From the NCBI RefSeq assembly GCF_000721105.1, contig NZ_JOEV01000071.1:1-25218 (forward strand): a stretch of 25,218 nt of DNA, given 5' to 3'. The notes under the pieces are model-generated. The model was not told where the DNA came from and did no database searches. It saw only the letters and a list, made by a program, of their open reading frames with translations. A program made the position numbers and the translations under genes. Source of the DNA: Streptomyces cellulosae. Lineage in GTDB: Bacteria > Actinomycetota > Actinomycetes > Streptomycetales > Streptomycetaceae. Shown one piece after another: positions 1 through 7,271 of this stretch. The number at the start of each line of letters is the position of its first letter. Positions within the stretch are counted from its first letter, which is position 1.

Positions 1-86
1 ACAAGTCCGGCACCATCAAGGGCCTGTCCGCCGACGTCGGCGCGTCCATCACCTCCGGCGCCGCGATCTGCGAGATCAAGGACTGA
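1..86 (+). CDS. C-terminal end of acyl-CoA carboxylase alpha subunit (biotin carrier domain), partial
   Basis: Only the last 27 residues are in the window (reading frame begins at base 3, stop TGA 84-86). They read KSGTIKGLSADVGASI and end in GAAICEIKD, which fits the last beta-strands of a biotinyl/lipoyl carrier domain. The biotinylated Lys of the MKM motif lies upstream, outside the window. Streptomyces acyl-CoA carboxylase alpha subunits (biotin carboxylase fused to carrier domain, such as AccA2 and JadJ of the jadomycin cluster) end this way. A stand-alone carrier protein is the alternative and cannot be excluded here. The beta (11115) and epsilon (18160) subunits in the same window support a cluster-linked carboxylase that makes malonyl-CoA. 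Confidence 0.72.
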   Translation, partial: KSGTIKGLSADVGASITSGAAICEIKD

Positions 87-281
87 CACCCGGGCACGTA
101 CCAGAGGGCGTGGGGCACCGCCCGCAGCGGCCGGCGGCCGCCGCCGAGTGCCTCACGCACCCACCGGTACCGCGGGATCGAGGACGCGGACCTCCCGGCG
201 CGCCCCGCTGCCGGACGAACCCGAGGCGAACCACCGACGACCATTGCGTGCGGACGCCATGCCGTTTCATCATTACTCACC

Positions 282-317
282 AATCCCCCGGCAGACAGCC
301 GGGGGATTTCTCTTTCT
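282..317 (+). terminator. Rho-independent terminator after the carboxylase gene
   Basis: A perfect 11-bp stem (AATCCCCCGGC, 282-292) pairs with GCCGGGGGATT (298-308) around the loop AGACA. It is followed by the pyrimidine-rich tail TTTCTCTTTCT (307-317). It lies about 195 nt after the stop of the upstream gene and should separate that transcript from the polyketide operon. Confidence 0.88.
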
Positions 318-561
318 GCATCTTCGAAATTCACGTATCGCGATTTTACGGGCGCCTTCCAGACCCCTCTGAGCAGCGGTTTTGCATACCTCTGACGCTT
401 CCCTCACTTGTTTTTTTCCGGCATGTAGTTGTGTGCGGAAATATCACGGAGACATGAATGGATTCGCCTTGTAGTCGTTTTACCGGGCGAAGAAGATGAG
501 TACTGCTTCCGCTGACGCTCCAACCCCTGAAGGAACCCCTGAGATGGCCGAGGAGAGGTAT
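318..561 (+). promoter_or_regulatory. AT-rich leader and presumed promoter region of the polyketide operon
   Basis: The stretch 87-561 has no convincing gene. The part after the terminator is clearly AT-richer than the rest of the window (for example the T-run near 410-417 and the AAATATC near 440). It precedes the first gene of a long co-directional block, so the main promoter is expected here. A 7-bp direct repeat CCTCTGA occurs at 366-372 and 389-395, 23 bp apart, and TAGTTG near 426 could serve as a -10. None of these is a strong consensus match. The purine-rich GGAG at 552-555 is the ribosome binding site of the gene starting at 562. Confidence 0.45.
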
Positions 562-2037
562 ATGGATGCTGCGGTGATTGTCGTGGGCGCGGGTCCCGCC
601 GGGATGATGCTCGCCAGCGAACTGCGGCTCGCGGGAGTCGAGGTCGTCGTCCTCGAGCGGCTCGCGGAGCGCACCGGGGAATCGCGAGGGCTGGGATTCA
701 CCGCGCGCACCATGGAGGTTTTCGACCAGCGGGGGATCCTGTCCCGCTTCGGCGAGATCGAGACCAGCAACCAGGGGCACTTCGGCGGTCTGCCTATCGA
801 CTTCGGTGTACTGGAGGGGGCCTGGCAGGCGGCCAAGACGGTGCCGCAGTCCGTCACCGAGCGGCATCTGGAGGAGTGGGCCACCAGCCTCGGTGCCGAC
901 ATCCGGCGCGGCCACGAGTTCCTCTCCCTGAAGGACGACGGCGACGGTGTCGAGGTCGAGGTCCGGGGCCCTGCGGGCATCCAGCGGCTGCGCGCCGCGT
1001 ACCTGGTGGGCTGCGACGGCGGGCGCAGCGCCGTACGCAAGGCCGCCGGCTTCGACTTCCCGGGCACCGCGGCGACGATGGAGATGTTCCTCGCCGACCT
1101 CAAGGGCGTCGACATCCAGCCCCGCATGATCGGCGAGACGCTGCCCGGGGGCATGGTCATGGCCGGTCCGCTGCCCGGTGACGTCACCCGCATCATCGTC
1201 TGCGAGCGCGGTACCCCGCCCCAGCGCAGGGATGTCCCGCCGTCCTTCGGGGAAGTCGCCGACGCCTGGAAGCGGCTGACCGGCGACGACATCTCGCACG
1301 CCGAGCCGGTATGGGTCAGCTCCTTCGGCGACGCCACCCGCCAGGTCACCGAGTATCGCCGTGGGCGCGTCATCCTGGCCGGCGACTCGGCGCACGTCCA
1401 CCTGCCGGCCGGTGGACAGGGCATGAACACCAGCATCCAGGACGCGGTCAACCTGGGCTGGAAGCTCGCCGCGGTCGTGAACGGCTGGGCACCGCAGGGC
1501 CTGCTGGACACGTATCACGGCGAGCGCCACCCGGTCGGCAAGCGGCTGCTGATGAACACCCAGGCCCAGGGACTGCTCTTCCTCAGCGGCCCCGAGGTGC
1601 AGCCGCTGCGCGACGTGCTCACCGAACTCATCGGCTACGACGAGGTCGCCCGGCACCTCGCCGCCATGGTGAGCGGACTGGAGATCACGTACGACGTCGG
1701 CAGCGGCACCCATCCGCTGCTCGGCAGGCGCATGCCGCACCTGGAGCTGAGCGGCGCGGTCCGCAGGACCAGCAGCACCGAACTCCTGCGCTCCGCCCGC
1801 GGTGTCCTGCTCGACCTGGAGGACAACCCGCGCCTGCGGGCCAGGGCCGCGGGCTGGACCGACCGGGTGGATGTCGTCACCGCCGAGCCCCACGCGGTAC
1901 GGCCCGCCAGTGGTCTGACGGGGACCTCGGCCCTGCTGATCCGTCCCGACGGCCATGTCGCCTGGGCCGCACCCGGCTCCCACCACGACCTGCCCATGGC
2001 CCTGGAGCGCTGGTTCGGGGCGCCTCGCTCGGTATGA
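562..2037 (+). CDS. pgaE: FAD-dependent angucycline C12/C12b hydroxylase (PgaE/UrdE type)
   Basis: This is a 491-residue aromatic-ring flavoprotein hydroxylase of the PgaE/UrdE/JadH/LanE family, which oxygenates the angucyclinone at C12 and then C12b using NADPH and O2. The N-terminal GAGPAG (residues 9-14) binds FAD. GCDGGRSAVR is the DG motif, and LAGDSAHVHLPAGGQG is the GD motif followed by the conserved helix. The C-terminal thioredoxin-like domain ends in RWFGAP. I chose ATG 562 over in-frame ATGs at 496 and 544 because GGAG (552-555) sits 6 nt upstream and the product then begins MDAAVIVVGAG, as in known PgaE proteins. It is the first gene of the core block, with the cyclase 46 nt downstream. 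The symbol is homologue-based. Confidence 0.93.
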   Translation: MDAAVIVVGAGPAGMMLASELRLAGVEVVVLERLAERTGESRGLGFTARTMEVFDQRGILSRFGEIETSNQGHFGGLPIDFGVLEGAWQAAKTVPQSVTERHLEEWATSLGADIRRGHEFLSLKDDGDGVEVEVRGPAGIQRLRAAYLVGCDGGRSAVRKAAGFDFPGTAATMEMFLADLKGVDIQPRMIGETLPGGMVMAGPLPGDVTRIIVCERGTPPQRRDVPPSFGEVADAWKRLTGDDISHAEPVWVSSFGDATRQVTEYRRGRVILAGDSAHVHLPAGGQGMNTSIQDAVNLGWKLAAVVNGWAPQGLLDTYHGERHPVGKRLLMNTQAQGLLFLSGPEVQPLRDVLTELIGYDEVARHLAAMVSGLEITYDVGSGTHPLLGRRMPHLELSGAVRRTSSTELLRSARGVLLDLEDNPRLRARAAGWTDRVDVVTAEPHAVRPASGLTGTSALLIRPDGHVAWAAPGSHHDLPMALERWFGAPRSV

Positions 2038-2083
2038 CGCCTGTCCAGCTCCGCCCCTCGCTGATCCACGGAAGAGAGAAGAG

Positions 2084-2413
2084 ATGCACAGCACCCTGAT
2101 CGTGGCCCGGATGGACATCGAGTCGAGCGCCCAAGTCGGCAAGCTCTTCGCCGAGTTCGACCAGACCGAGATGCCGCACCGCATGGGCACCCGGCGACGT
2201 CAGCTCTTCGCCTACAAGGGCCTGTACTTCCACCTCCAGGACTTCGACACCGACAACGGCGGAGAACTGATCGAGGACGCCAAGAGCGACCCGCGGTTCG
2301 TACAGATCAGCGAGGACCTCAAGCCGTTCATCACGGCATACGACCCCGCGACCTGGCGTTCCCCGGCCGATGCCATGGCCACCCGCTTCTACGACTGGAC
2401 GGCTTCCGCATGA
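2084..2413 (+). CDS. pgaF: Polyketide cyclase, TcmI family (PgaF/UrdF type)
   Basis: This 109-residue protein begins [14 protein letters not shown] and has the TcmI-type ferredoxin-like cyclase pattern: [20 protein letters not shown] in the middle, then [18 protein letters not shown], and a C-terminal RFYDW. In angucycline clusters (UrdF, PgaF, JadD-type) this small cyclase closes the last rings, steering the folded decaketide to the angular benz[a]anthracene frame. Purine-rich GGAAGAGAGAAG precedes ATG 2084. Its position between the oxygenase and KS-alpha is the conserved E-F-A-B order. The family's catalytic residues are not certain enough for me to name. The symbol is homologue-based. Confidence 0.92.
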   Translation: MHSTLIVARMDIESSAQVGKLFAEFDQTEMPHRMGTRRRQLFAYKGLYFHLQDFDTDNGGELIEDAKSDPRFVQISEDLKPFITAYDPATWRSPADAMATRFYDWTASA

Positions 2414-2450
2414 AGCCGCGTCACGCCGACACGAGGGGAGGCCACCACTA

Positions 2451-3719
2451 GTGGCACGCCGGGTAGTGATCACAGGAGTCGGAGTGCTGGCACCGGGCGG
2501 CACCGGTGCCAAGAACTTCTGGAGTCTGCTGAGCGAAGGCCGCACAGCGACCCGTGGGATCACCTTCTTCGACCCCTCCGCCTTCCGCTCCCGGGTCGCG
2601 GCCGAGGCCGACTTCGACCCCCACCTGCACGGGCTGACTCCGCAGGAGATCCGCCGCATGGACCGCGCCGCGCAGTTCGCCGTGGTCACCGCCCGCGAGG
2701 CGCTCACCGACAGCGGCCTCGACCTCGGCGGATTCGACCCCCACCGCACCGGTGTCACCATCGGCAGCGCGGTCGGCGCGACCACCGGGCTCGACGACGA
2801 GTACCGGGTGGTGAGCGACGACGGCCGGCTCGACCTGGTCGACCACACCTATGCCCCACAGCACCTGTACAACTACTTCGTGCCGAGCTCGTTCTCGGCC
2901 GAGGTGGCCTGGGCGGTCGGCGCCGAAGGACCGGCCACCGTGGTCTCCACGGGCTGCACCTCCGGTATCGACTCGGTCGGTCACGCCGTCGAGCTGATCC
3001 GCGAGGGCACCGCCGACGTCATGATCGCCGGCGCGACGGACGCCCCGATCTCACCGATCACCATGGCGTGCTTCGACGCGATCAAGGCGACCACCTCGCG
3101 CAACGACGACCCCGAGCACGCCTCGCGGCCCTTCGACGGCACCCGCAACGGCTTCGTGCTCGGCGAAGGCTCCGCCGTGTTCGTCCTGGAGGAACTGGAC
3201 AGCGCCCGCAGGCGCGGCGCACACATCTACGCCGAGATAGCCGGCTACGCCTCCCGCTGCAACGCCTTCCACATGACCGGGCTGCGCCCCGACGGCCGGG
3301 AGATGGCCGAGGCCATCACGGTGGCGCTGGACGAGGCACGGATGAACCCCGAGTCCATCGACTACATCAACGCCCACGGCTCGGGCACCAAGCAGAACGA
3401 TCGCCACGAGACCGCGGCGTTCAAACTGAGCCTCGGCGACCACGCCTACCGCACGCCGGTGAGCTCCATCAAGTCGATGGTGGGCCACTCGCTGGGCGCG
3501 ATCGGCTCGATCGAGATCGCCGCCTCCGTCCTGGCGATCGAGAACCAGGTGGTGCCGCCCACCGCGAACCTGCACACCCCCGACCCGGAATGCGACCTCG
3601 ACTACGTCCCGCTCACCGCACGTGAGCACCGGACCGACGCGGTTCTCACCGTCGGCAGCGGATTCGGCGGGTTCCAGAGCGCGATGGTGCTGGCCCGTCC
3701 CGACAGGAGCGTGTCATGA
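2451..3719 (+). CDS. pgaA: Type II PKS ketosynthase alpha (KS-alpha)
   Basis: This 422-residue KS-alpha pairs with the next gene product to elongate the acyl-ACP-bound polyketide chain with malonyl units. Catalytic residues sit at the usual type II positions: Cys169 in STGCTSG, His309 in NAHGSGT, Lys341 in SIKSMVGH and His346. The start is GTG 2451, with GGGGAGG about 10 nt upstream, giving (M)[16 protein letters not shown]. An upstream ATG at 2370 lies inside the cyclase gene and is rejected. Its stop overlaps the next start in ATGA (3716-3719), so the two subunits are translationally coupled, as expected for a stoichiometric heterodimer. The symbol is homologue-based. Confidence 0.97.
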   Translation: MARRVVITGVGVLAPGGTGAKNFWSLLSEGRTATRGITFFDPSAFRSRVAAEADFDPHLHGLTPQEIRRMDRAAQFAVVTAREALTDSGLDLGGFDPHRTGVTIGSAVGATTGLDDEYRVVSDDGRLDLVDHTYAPQHLYNYFVPSSFSAEVAWAVGAEGPATVVSTGCTSGIDSVGHAVELIREGTADVMIAGATDAPISPITMACFDAIKATTSRNDDPEHASRPFDGTRNGFVLGEGSAVFVLEELDSARRRGAHIYAEIAGYASRCNAFHMTGLRPDGREMAEAITVALDEARMNPESIDYINAHGSGTKQNDRHETAAFKLSLGDHAYRTPVSSIKSMVGHSLGAIGSIEIAASVLAIENQVVPPTANLHTPDPECDLDYVPLTAREHRTDAVLTVGSGFGGFQSAMVLARPDRSVS

Positions 3720-4933
3720 GCACCAGGACAGTGATCACGGGCATCGGCGTCGCCACCCCCAACGGCCTCGGCGTCGAGGACTTCTGGGCCGCGACCCGGA
3801 TCGGCAAGAACGCCATCGACCGTGTCACCCACTTCGATCCGACGCCCTACCCGTCCCAACTCGCCGGCGAGATCCGCCACTTCAACGCCCAGGATCACCT
3901 GCCCAGCCGGCTGATCCCGCAGACGGACCGGATGACCCGGCTCGCCCTGGTGGCGGCGGACTGCGCGTTCAAGGACGCGGGCATAGTGCCCGGCGACATC
4001 GCCGAGTTCGACATGGGTGTCGTCACCGCCTCGACCTCCGGCGGGTTCGAGTTCGGCCAGAACGAGCTGAAGAAGCTGTGGAGCCAGGGCAGCCAGTACG
4101 TCAGCGCCTATCAGTCCTTCGCCTGGTTCTACGCGGTCAACAGCGGCCAGATCTCCATCCGCAACGGTATGCGCGGACCCAGCGGTGTGGTCGTCAGCGA
4201 CCACGCGGGCGGCCTCGACGCGATCGCCCAGGGCCGTCGTCAGATCCGCAAGGGCAGCAAGCTGATCTTCTCCGGCGGCTTCGACGCGTCGATCTGCACC
4301 TGGGGCTGGGTCGCGCAGATCGCCGGCGGCCGGCTGTCCACCAGCGGTGACCCCGACCGGGCGTACCTGCCCTTCGACGCGGACGCCAACGGCTATGTGC
4401 CCGGTGAGGGCGGTGCGTTGCTCGTTCTCGAGGACGAGCCGACGGCCCGTGAACGCGGCGCGCGGAACATCTACGGCGAGATCGCCGGATACGGGTCGAC
4501 CTTCGACCCGAAGCCCGGAAGCGGCCGTGAGCCCGGTCTGCGCCGTGCCATCGAGGTGGCGCTCGCGGACGCCGGGATCGAGGCCGACCAGGTCGACGTG
4601 GTGTTCGCGGACGCCGCCGGCACACCACGGCTGGACCGTGAGGAAGCCGACGCGATCAGCGCCGTCTTCGGACCGTCCGGGGTCCCGGTCACCGCGCCCA
4701 AGACGATGACCGGCCGACTCTACTCCGGCGCGGCCCCGGTGGACGTGGTCTCCGCCCTGCTGGCCATCCGCGACGGCGTGATCCCGCCGACCACCAACGT
4801 GGAGCTGTCGCCCGAGTACGCCATCGACCTGGTGACCGCGCAGCCACGCAGCGCCCCCCTGCGCACCGCGCTCGTCCTCGCCCGCGGCTACGGCGGCTTC
4901 AACTCCGCCGTGGTGGTCCGGGCCGCCGACTGA
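3716..4933 (+). CDS. pgaB: Type II PKS ketosynthase beta / chain length factor (KS-beta)
   Basis: This 405-residue KS-like partner of KS-alpha sets chain length and helps priming. It keeps the thiolase fold motifs ([31 protein letters not shown]) but has no active-site Cys. At the equivalent position the sequence reads VVVSDHAGG, giving His163, where most characterised chain length factors have Gln (SEQAGG). KS-alpha's GTGTKQND-like region is replaced by [11 protein letters not shown], as normal for KS-beta. It overlaps KS-alpha by 4 nt. The neighbouring cyclase set implies a decaketide (C20) product. The symbol is homologue-based. Confidence 0.96.
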   Translation: MSTRTVITGIGVATPNGLGVEDFWAATRIGKNAIDRVTHFDPTPYPSQLAGEIRHFNAQDHLPSRLIPQTDRMTRLALVAADCAFKDAGIVPGDIAEFDMGVVTASTSGGFEFGQNELKKLWSQGSQYVSAYQSFAWFYAVNSGQISIRNGMRGPSGVVVSDHAGGLDAIAQGRRQIRKGSKLIFSGGFDASICTWGWVAQIAGGRLSTSGDPDRAYLPFDADANGYVPGEGGALLVLEDEPTARERGARNIYGEIAGYGSTFDPKPGSGREPGLRRAIEVALADAGIEADQVDVVFADAAGTPRLDREEADAISAVFGPSGVPVTAPKTMTGRLYSGAAPVDVVSALLAIRDGVIPPTTNVELSPEYAIDLVTAQPRSAPLRTALVLARGYGGFNSAVVVRAAD

Positions 4934-4945
4934 CCCCGAGCCGTG

Positions 4946-4973
4946 CCCGCCGCCGTTTTCCCCCCTCGGCGGG
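4946..4973 (+). other. GC-rich stem-loop between KS-beta and ACP
   Basis: CCCGCCG (4946-4952) is an exact inverted copy of CGGCGGG (4967-4973), with a 14-nt loop. It lies in the 105-nt gap before the ACP gene. It could act in mRNA processing, stability or attenuation. No U-run follows, so it is not a clear terminator. Confidence 0.4.
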
Positions 4974-5038
4974 AGACGGGCATTCCACCCCTTCCGTGGC
5001 CGCTCGCCCGGCCGCACTCCACCGATGAAAGGACCCAC

Positions 5039-5308
5039 ATGTCCGAGCAGGTATTCACCGTCGATGCCCTCAAGCGCATTCTGCTCGAGGGCGCCGGGGC
5101 CGACGAGAGCGTCGACCTCGACGGCGACGTCCTCGACACCAGCTTCGAGGACCTGGGCTACGAGTCGCTGGCCCTGCTGGAGACCGGCGGCCGGATCGAG
5201 CGCGAGTACGGCATCTCGCTCCCCGACGACGTCTTCAGCGAGCACCCCACCCCCCGCGCCCTCGTCGCGGCGATCAACGCCCTTCTCCAGGACGCCGTCG
5301 CCGCCTGA
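5039..5308 (+). CDS. pgaC: Type II PKS acyl carrier protein
   Basis: This 89-residue carrier protein holds the growing chain as a phosphopantetheine thioester. Ser43 in DLGYESLALLE is the attachment site. The acidic helix II and the DDVFSEHPTPRALV helix III region are typical of minimal PKS carriers. GAAAGGA (about 5027-5033) sits 5-6 nt before ATG 5039, which is clearly better than the in-frame ATG at 4943. It is third in the minimal PKS order KS-alpha, KS-beta, ACP. Unlike the coupled KS pair it is separated on both sides by non-coding gaps with stem-loops. No phosphopantetheinyl transferase gene is seen in the window. The symbol is homologue-based. Confidence 0.97.
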   Translation: MSEQVFTVDALKRILLEGAGADESVDLDGDVLDTSFEDLGYESLALLETGGRIEREYGISLPDDVFSEHPTPRALVAAINALLQDAVAA

Positions 5309-5435
5309 GCGCTCCACCGGAATCGCCGTACGGAAAACCGCGGGCCGTCCGTGGCCGGTCGCGCCCACGCGGCGGAGCCGCACGTCCCCACAGCCCCGTG
5401 CCTCTCACGGGAGGCGCGGTACCGCACCGGCGGTC

Positions 5436-5464
5436 GCGGCCGCCGGCGTCACGTCGGCGGCCGC
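5436..5464 (+). other. Perfect 10-bp inverted repeat between ACP and ketoreductase
   Basis: GCGGCCGCCG (5436-5445) and CGGCGGCCGC (5455-5464) are exact inverted copies around a 9-nt loop, in the 189-nt ACP-to-ketoreductase gap. A separate 10-bp palindrome GCGGTACCGC lies at 5416-5425. There is no U-tract. A role in RNA stability or partial termination is inference only. Confidence 0.45.
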
Positions 5465-5497
5465 TCCCGGACACCAGCCTTCTCACTGGAGACAGAC

Positions 5498-6283
5498 ATG
5501 ACGCAGCAGGACCAGCCAGTCGCCCTCATCACCGGCGCGACCAGCGGAATCGGGCTCGCCACCGCCCGCCTCCTGGCCTCCGGAGGCCATCGGGTGTTCA
5601 TCGGCGCGCGCAATGCCGAGAACGTCGCCACCACCGTCAAACAACTGCAGGACGAAGGCCTGGAGGTCGACGGCACCACCCTCGACGTCCGCTCGGCCGA
5701 CGACTGCCGTGCCTTCGTACAGGCCGCCGTCGAGCGTTTCGGGACCGTGGACGTGCTGGTGAACAACGCAGGCCGAAGCGGTGGCGGGGTCACCGCCGAC
5801 ATCGACGACGAGCTGTGGCAGGACGTCATCGAGACCAATCTCAGCAGCGTCTTCCGGATGACCCGCGAGGTGCTCACCACCGGCGGGATGCGGCACAAGC
5901 AGCGCGGCCGGATCATCAACATCGCCTCCACCGCGGGCAAGCAGGGCGTCGTCCTCGGCGCCCCGTACTCGGCCTCCAAGCACGGTGTCGTCGGATTCAC
6001 CAAGGCGCTCGGCAACGAACTGGCCCCCACCGGGATCACCGTGAACGCCGTCTGCCCCGGCTACGTCGAGACTCCGATGGCGCAGCGCGTCCGGCAGGGC
6101 TACGCGGCCGCGTACGACACCAGCGAGGAGGCGATCCTCGAGAAGTTCCAGGCGAAGATCCCGCTGGGCCGCTACTCCACCCCCGAGGAGGTGGCCGGCC
6201 TCGTCGGCTACCTGGCCTCCGACACCGCCGCCTCCATCACCTCGCAGGCCCTCAACGTCTGCGGTGGACTCGGCAACTTCTGA
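5498..6283 (+). CDS. pgaD: C9 polyketide ketoreductase (SDR, ActIII type)
   Basis: This 261-residue short-chain dehydrogenase reduces the C9 carbonyl of the nascent polyketide on ACP with NADPH. TGATSGIG (residues 12-19) binds NADPH and NNAG follows. The catalytic triad Ser144, Tyr157, Lys161 falls at exactly the numbering of ActIII, in NIASTAGKQG and PYSASKHG. The C-terminal region ends TSQALNVCGGLGNF, typical of polyketide ketoreductases. Start ATG 5498 is preceded by CTGGAGACAGAC; the in-frame upstream start at 5351 is in the non-coding gap and rejected. It sits between ACP and aromatase as in pga, urd and jad clusters. The symbol is homologue-based. Confidence 0.96.
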   Translation: MTQQDQPVALITGATSGIGLATARLLASGGHRVFIGARNAENVATTVKQLQDEGLEVDGTTLDVRSADDCRAFVQAAVERFGTVDVLVNNAGRSGGGVTADIDDELWQDVIETNLSSVFRMTREVLTTGGMRHKQRGRIINIASTAGKQGVVLGAPYSASKHGVVGFTKALGNELAPTGITVNAVCPGYVETPMAQRVRQGYAAAYDTSEEAILEKFQAKIPLGRYSTPEEVAGLVGYLASDTAASITSQALNVCGGLGNF

Positions 6284-6324
6284 GCCGACCGGACGAGCCA
6301 ACCCTGAACCCGAGGAGTACGAGC

Positions 6325-7269
6325 ATGCCGAACGCCGGTCCGCGCGAGGTGGAACACGAGATCACGGTCTCGGCCCCGGCCGCCTCCGTCTACCAGCTGA
6401 TCGCCGAAGTGGAGAACTGGCCGAGGATCTTCCCTCCCACCATCCACGTCGACCACGTCGAGAAGAACGACCGCAGCGAACGCATCCGCATCTGGGCCAC
6501 CGCCAACGGTGAGGCGAAGAACTGGACGTCGCGCCGCACCCTCGATCCGGAGCGGCTGCGGGTCGGTTTCCGCCAGGAGGTCTCCGCGCCGCCGGTCGCC
6601 TCGATGGGCGGCGCCTGGGTCATCGAGCCCCTCTCCGACTCCGTGTCCCGGGTACGGCTGCTGCACGACTACCGGGCCGTCGACGACGACCCGCAGAGCC
6701 TGCGGTGGATCGACGAGGCCGTCGACCGCAACTCCCGCTCCGAGCTGGCCGCGCTGAAGACGAACGTCGAACTGGCCCACGCGGCCGCGGACCTGACCTT
6801 CTCCTTCGAGGACACGGTCCACATCACCGGCTCCGCCAAGGACGTCTACGACTTCGTCAACGACGCCCATCTGTGGTCCGAGCGGCTCCCGCACGTGGCC
6901 CACGTCCGGCTCGACGAGGACACCCCGGGCCTGCAGACGCTGGAGATGGACACCCGGGCCAAGGACGGCTCGGTGCACACCACCAAGTCCTACCGGGTGA
7001 CCTTCCCGCACCGGAAGATCGCCTACAAGCAGGTCACCCTGCCGGCGCTGATGACCCTGCACACCGGCTACTGGACGTTCACGGAGAACGGCACCTCGGT
7101 CGCCGCCTCCTCGCAGCACACCGTCACCATCAACACCGAGAACATCGCCCGGATCCTCGGCGCCGACGCCACCGTCGCCGACGCCCGGGAGTACGTGCAG
7201 GCGGCACTCAGCACCAACAGCCGCGCCACCCTCGGTCACGCCAAGGACTACGCGGAAGCCAGGGCCTGA
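6325..7269 (+). CDS. pgaL: Didomain aromatase/cyclase (PgaL/UrdL type)
   Basis: This 314-residue protein is made of two START/Bet v1-like halves. The first spans about residues 9-150 (EHEITVSAPAASVYQLIAEVENWPRIFP). The second spans about 165-310 (FEDTVHITGSAKDVYDFVNDAHLWSERLP). Didomain ARO/CYC enzymes dehydrate and aromatise the first ring of C9-reduced polyketides after C7-C12 closure, which matches the adjacent C9 ketoreductase. Start ATG 6325 follows CGAGGAG. The stop is 2 nt before the next start, so it is probably coupled to the fusion oxygenase. The symbol is homologue-based. Confidence 0.94.
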   Translation: MPNAGPREVEHEITVSAPAASVYQLIAEVENWPRIFPPTIHVDHVEKNDRSERIRIWATANGEAKNWTSRRTLDPERLRVGFRQEVSAPPVASMGGAWVIEPLSDSVSRVRLLHDYRAVDDDPQSLRWIDEAVDRNSRSELAALKTNVELAHAAADLTFSFEDTVHITGSAKDVYDFVNDAHLWSERLPHVAHVRLDEDTPGLQTLEMDTRAKDGSVHTTKSYRVTFPHRKIAYKQVTLPALMTLHTGYWTFTENGTSVAASSQHTVTINTENIARILGADATVADAREYVQAALSTNSRATLGHAKDYAEARA

Positions 7270-7271
7270 CC

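Noticed and set aside
366..395. CCTCTGA direct repeat as a SARP operator
   Set aside because: SARP sites usually repeat at 11 or 22 bp and sit close to a -10. Here the spacing is 23 bp and no good -10 is in place, so it was kept only as a weak observation.
496..561. Upstream ATGs (496, 544) as the start of the first oxygenase
   Set aside because: The ribosome binding site GGAG at 552-555 fits ATG 562, and family members begin at MDAAVIVVGAG.
346..2190. Long minus-strand open frame opposite the PgaE-like oxygenase
   Set aside because: It is a shadow of the plus-strand gene, caused by high GC at third positions. Its protein is low-complexity and rich in Gly, Ala, Arg and Asp, with no motif.
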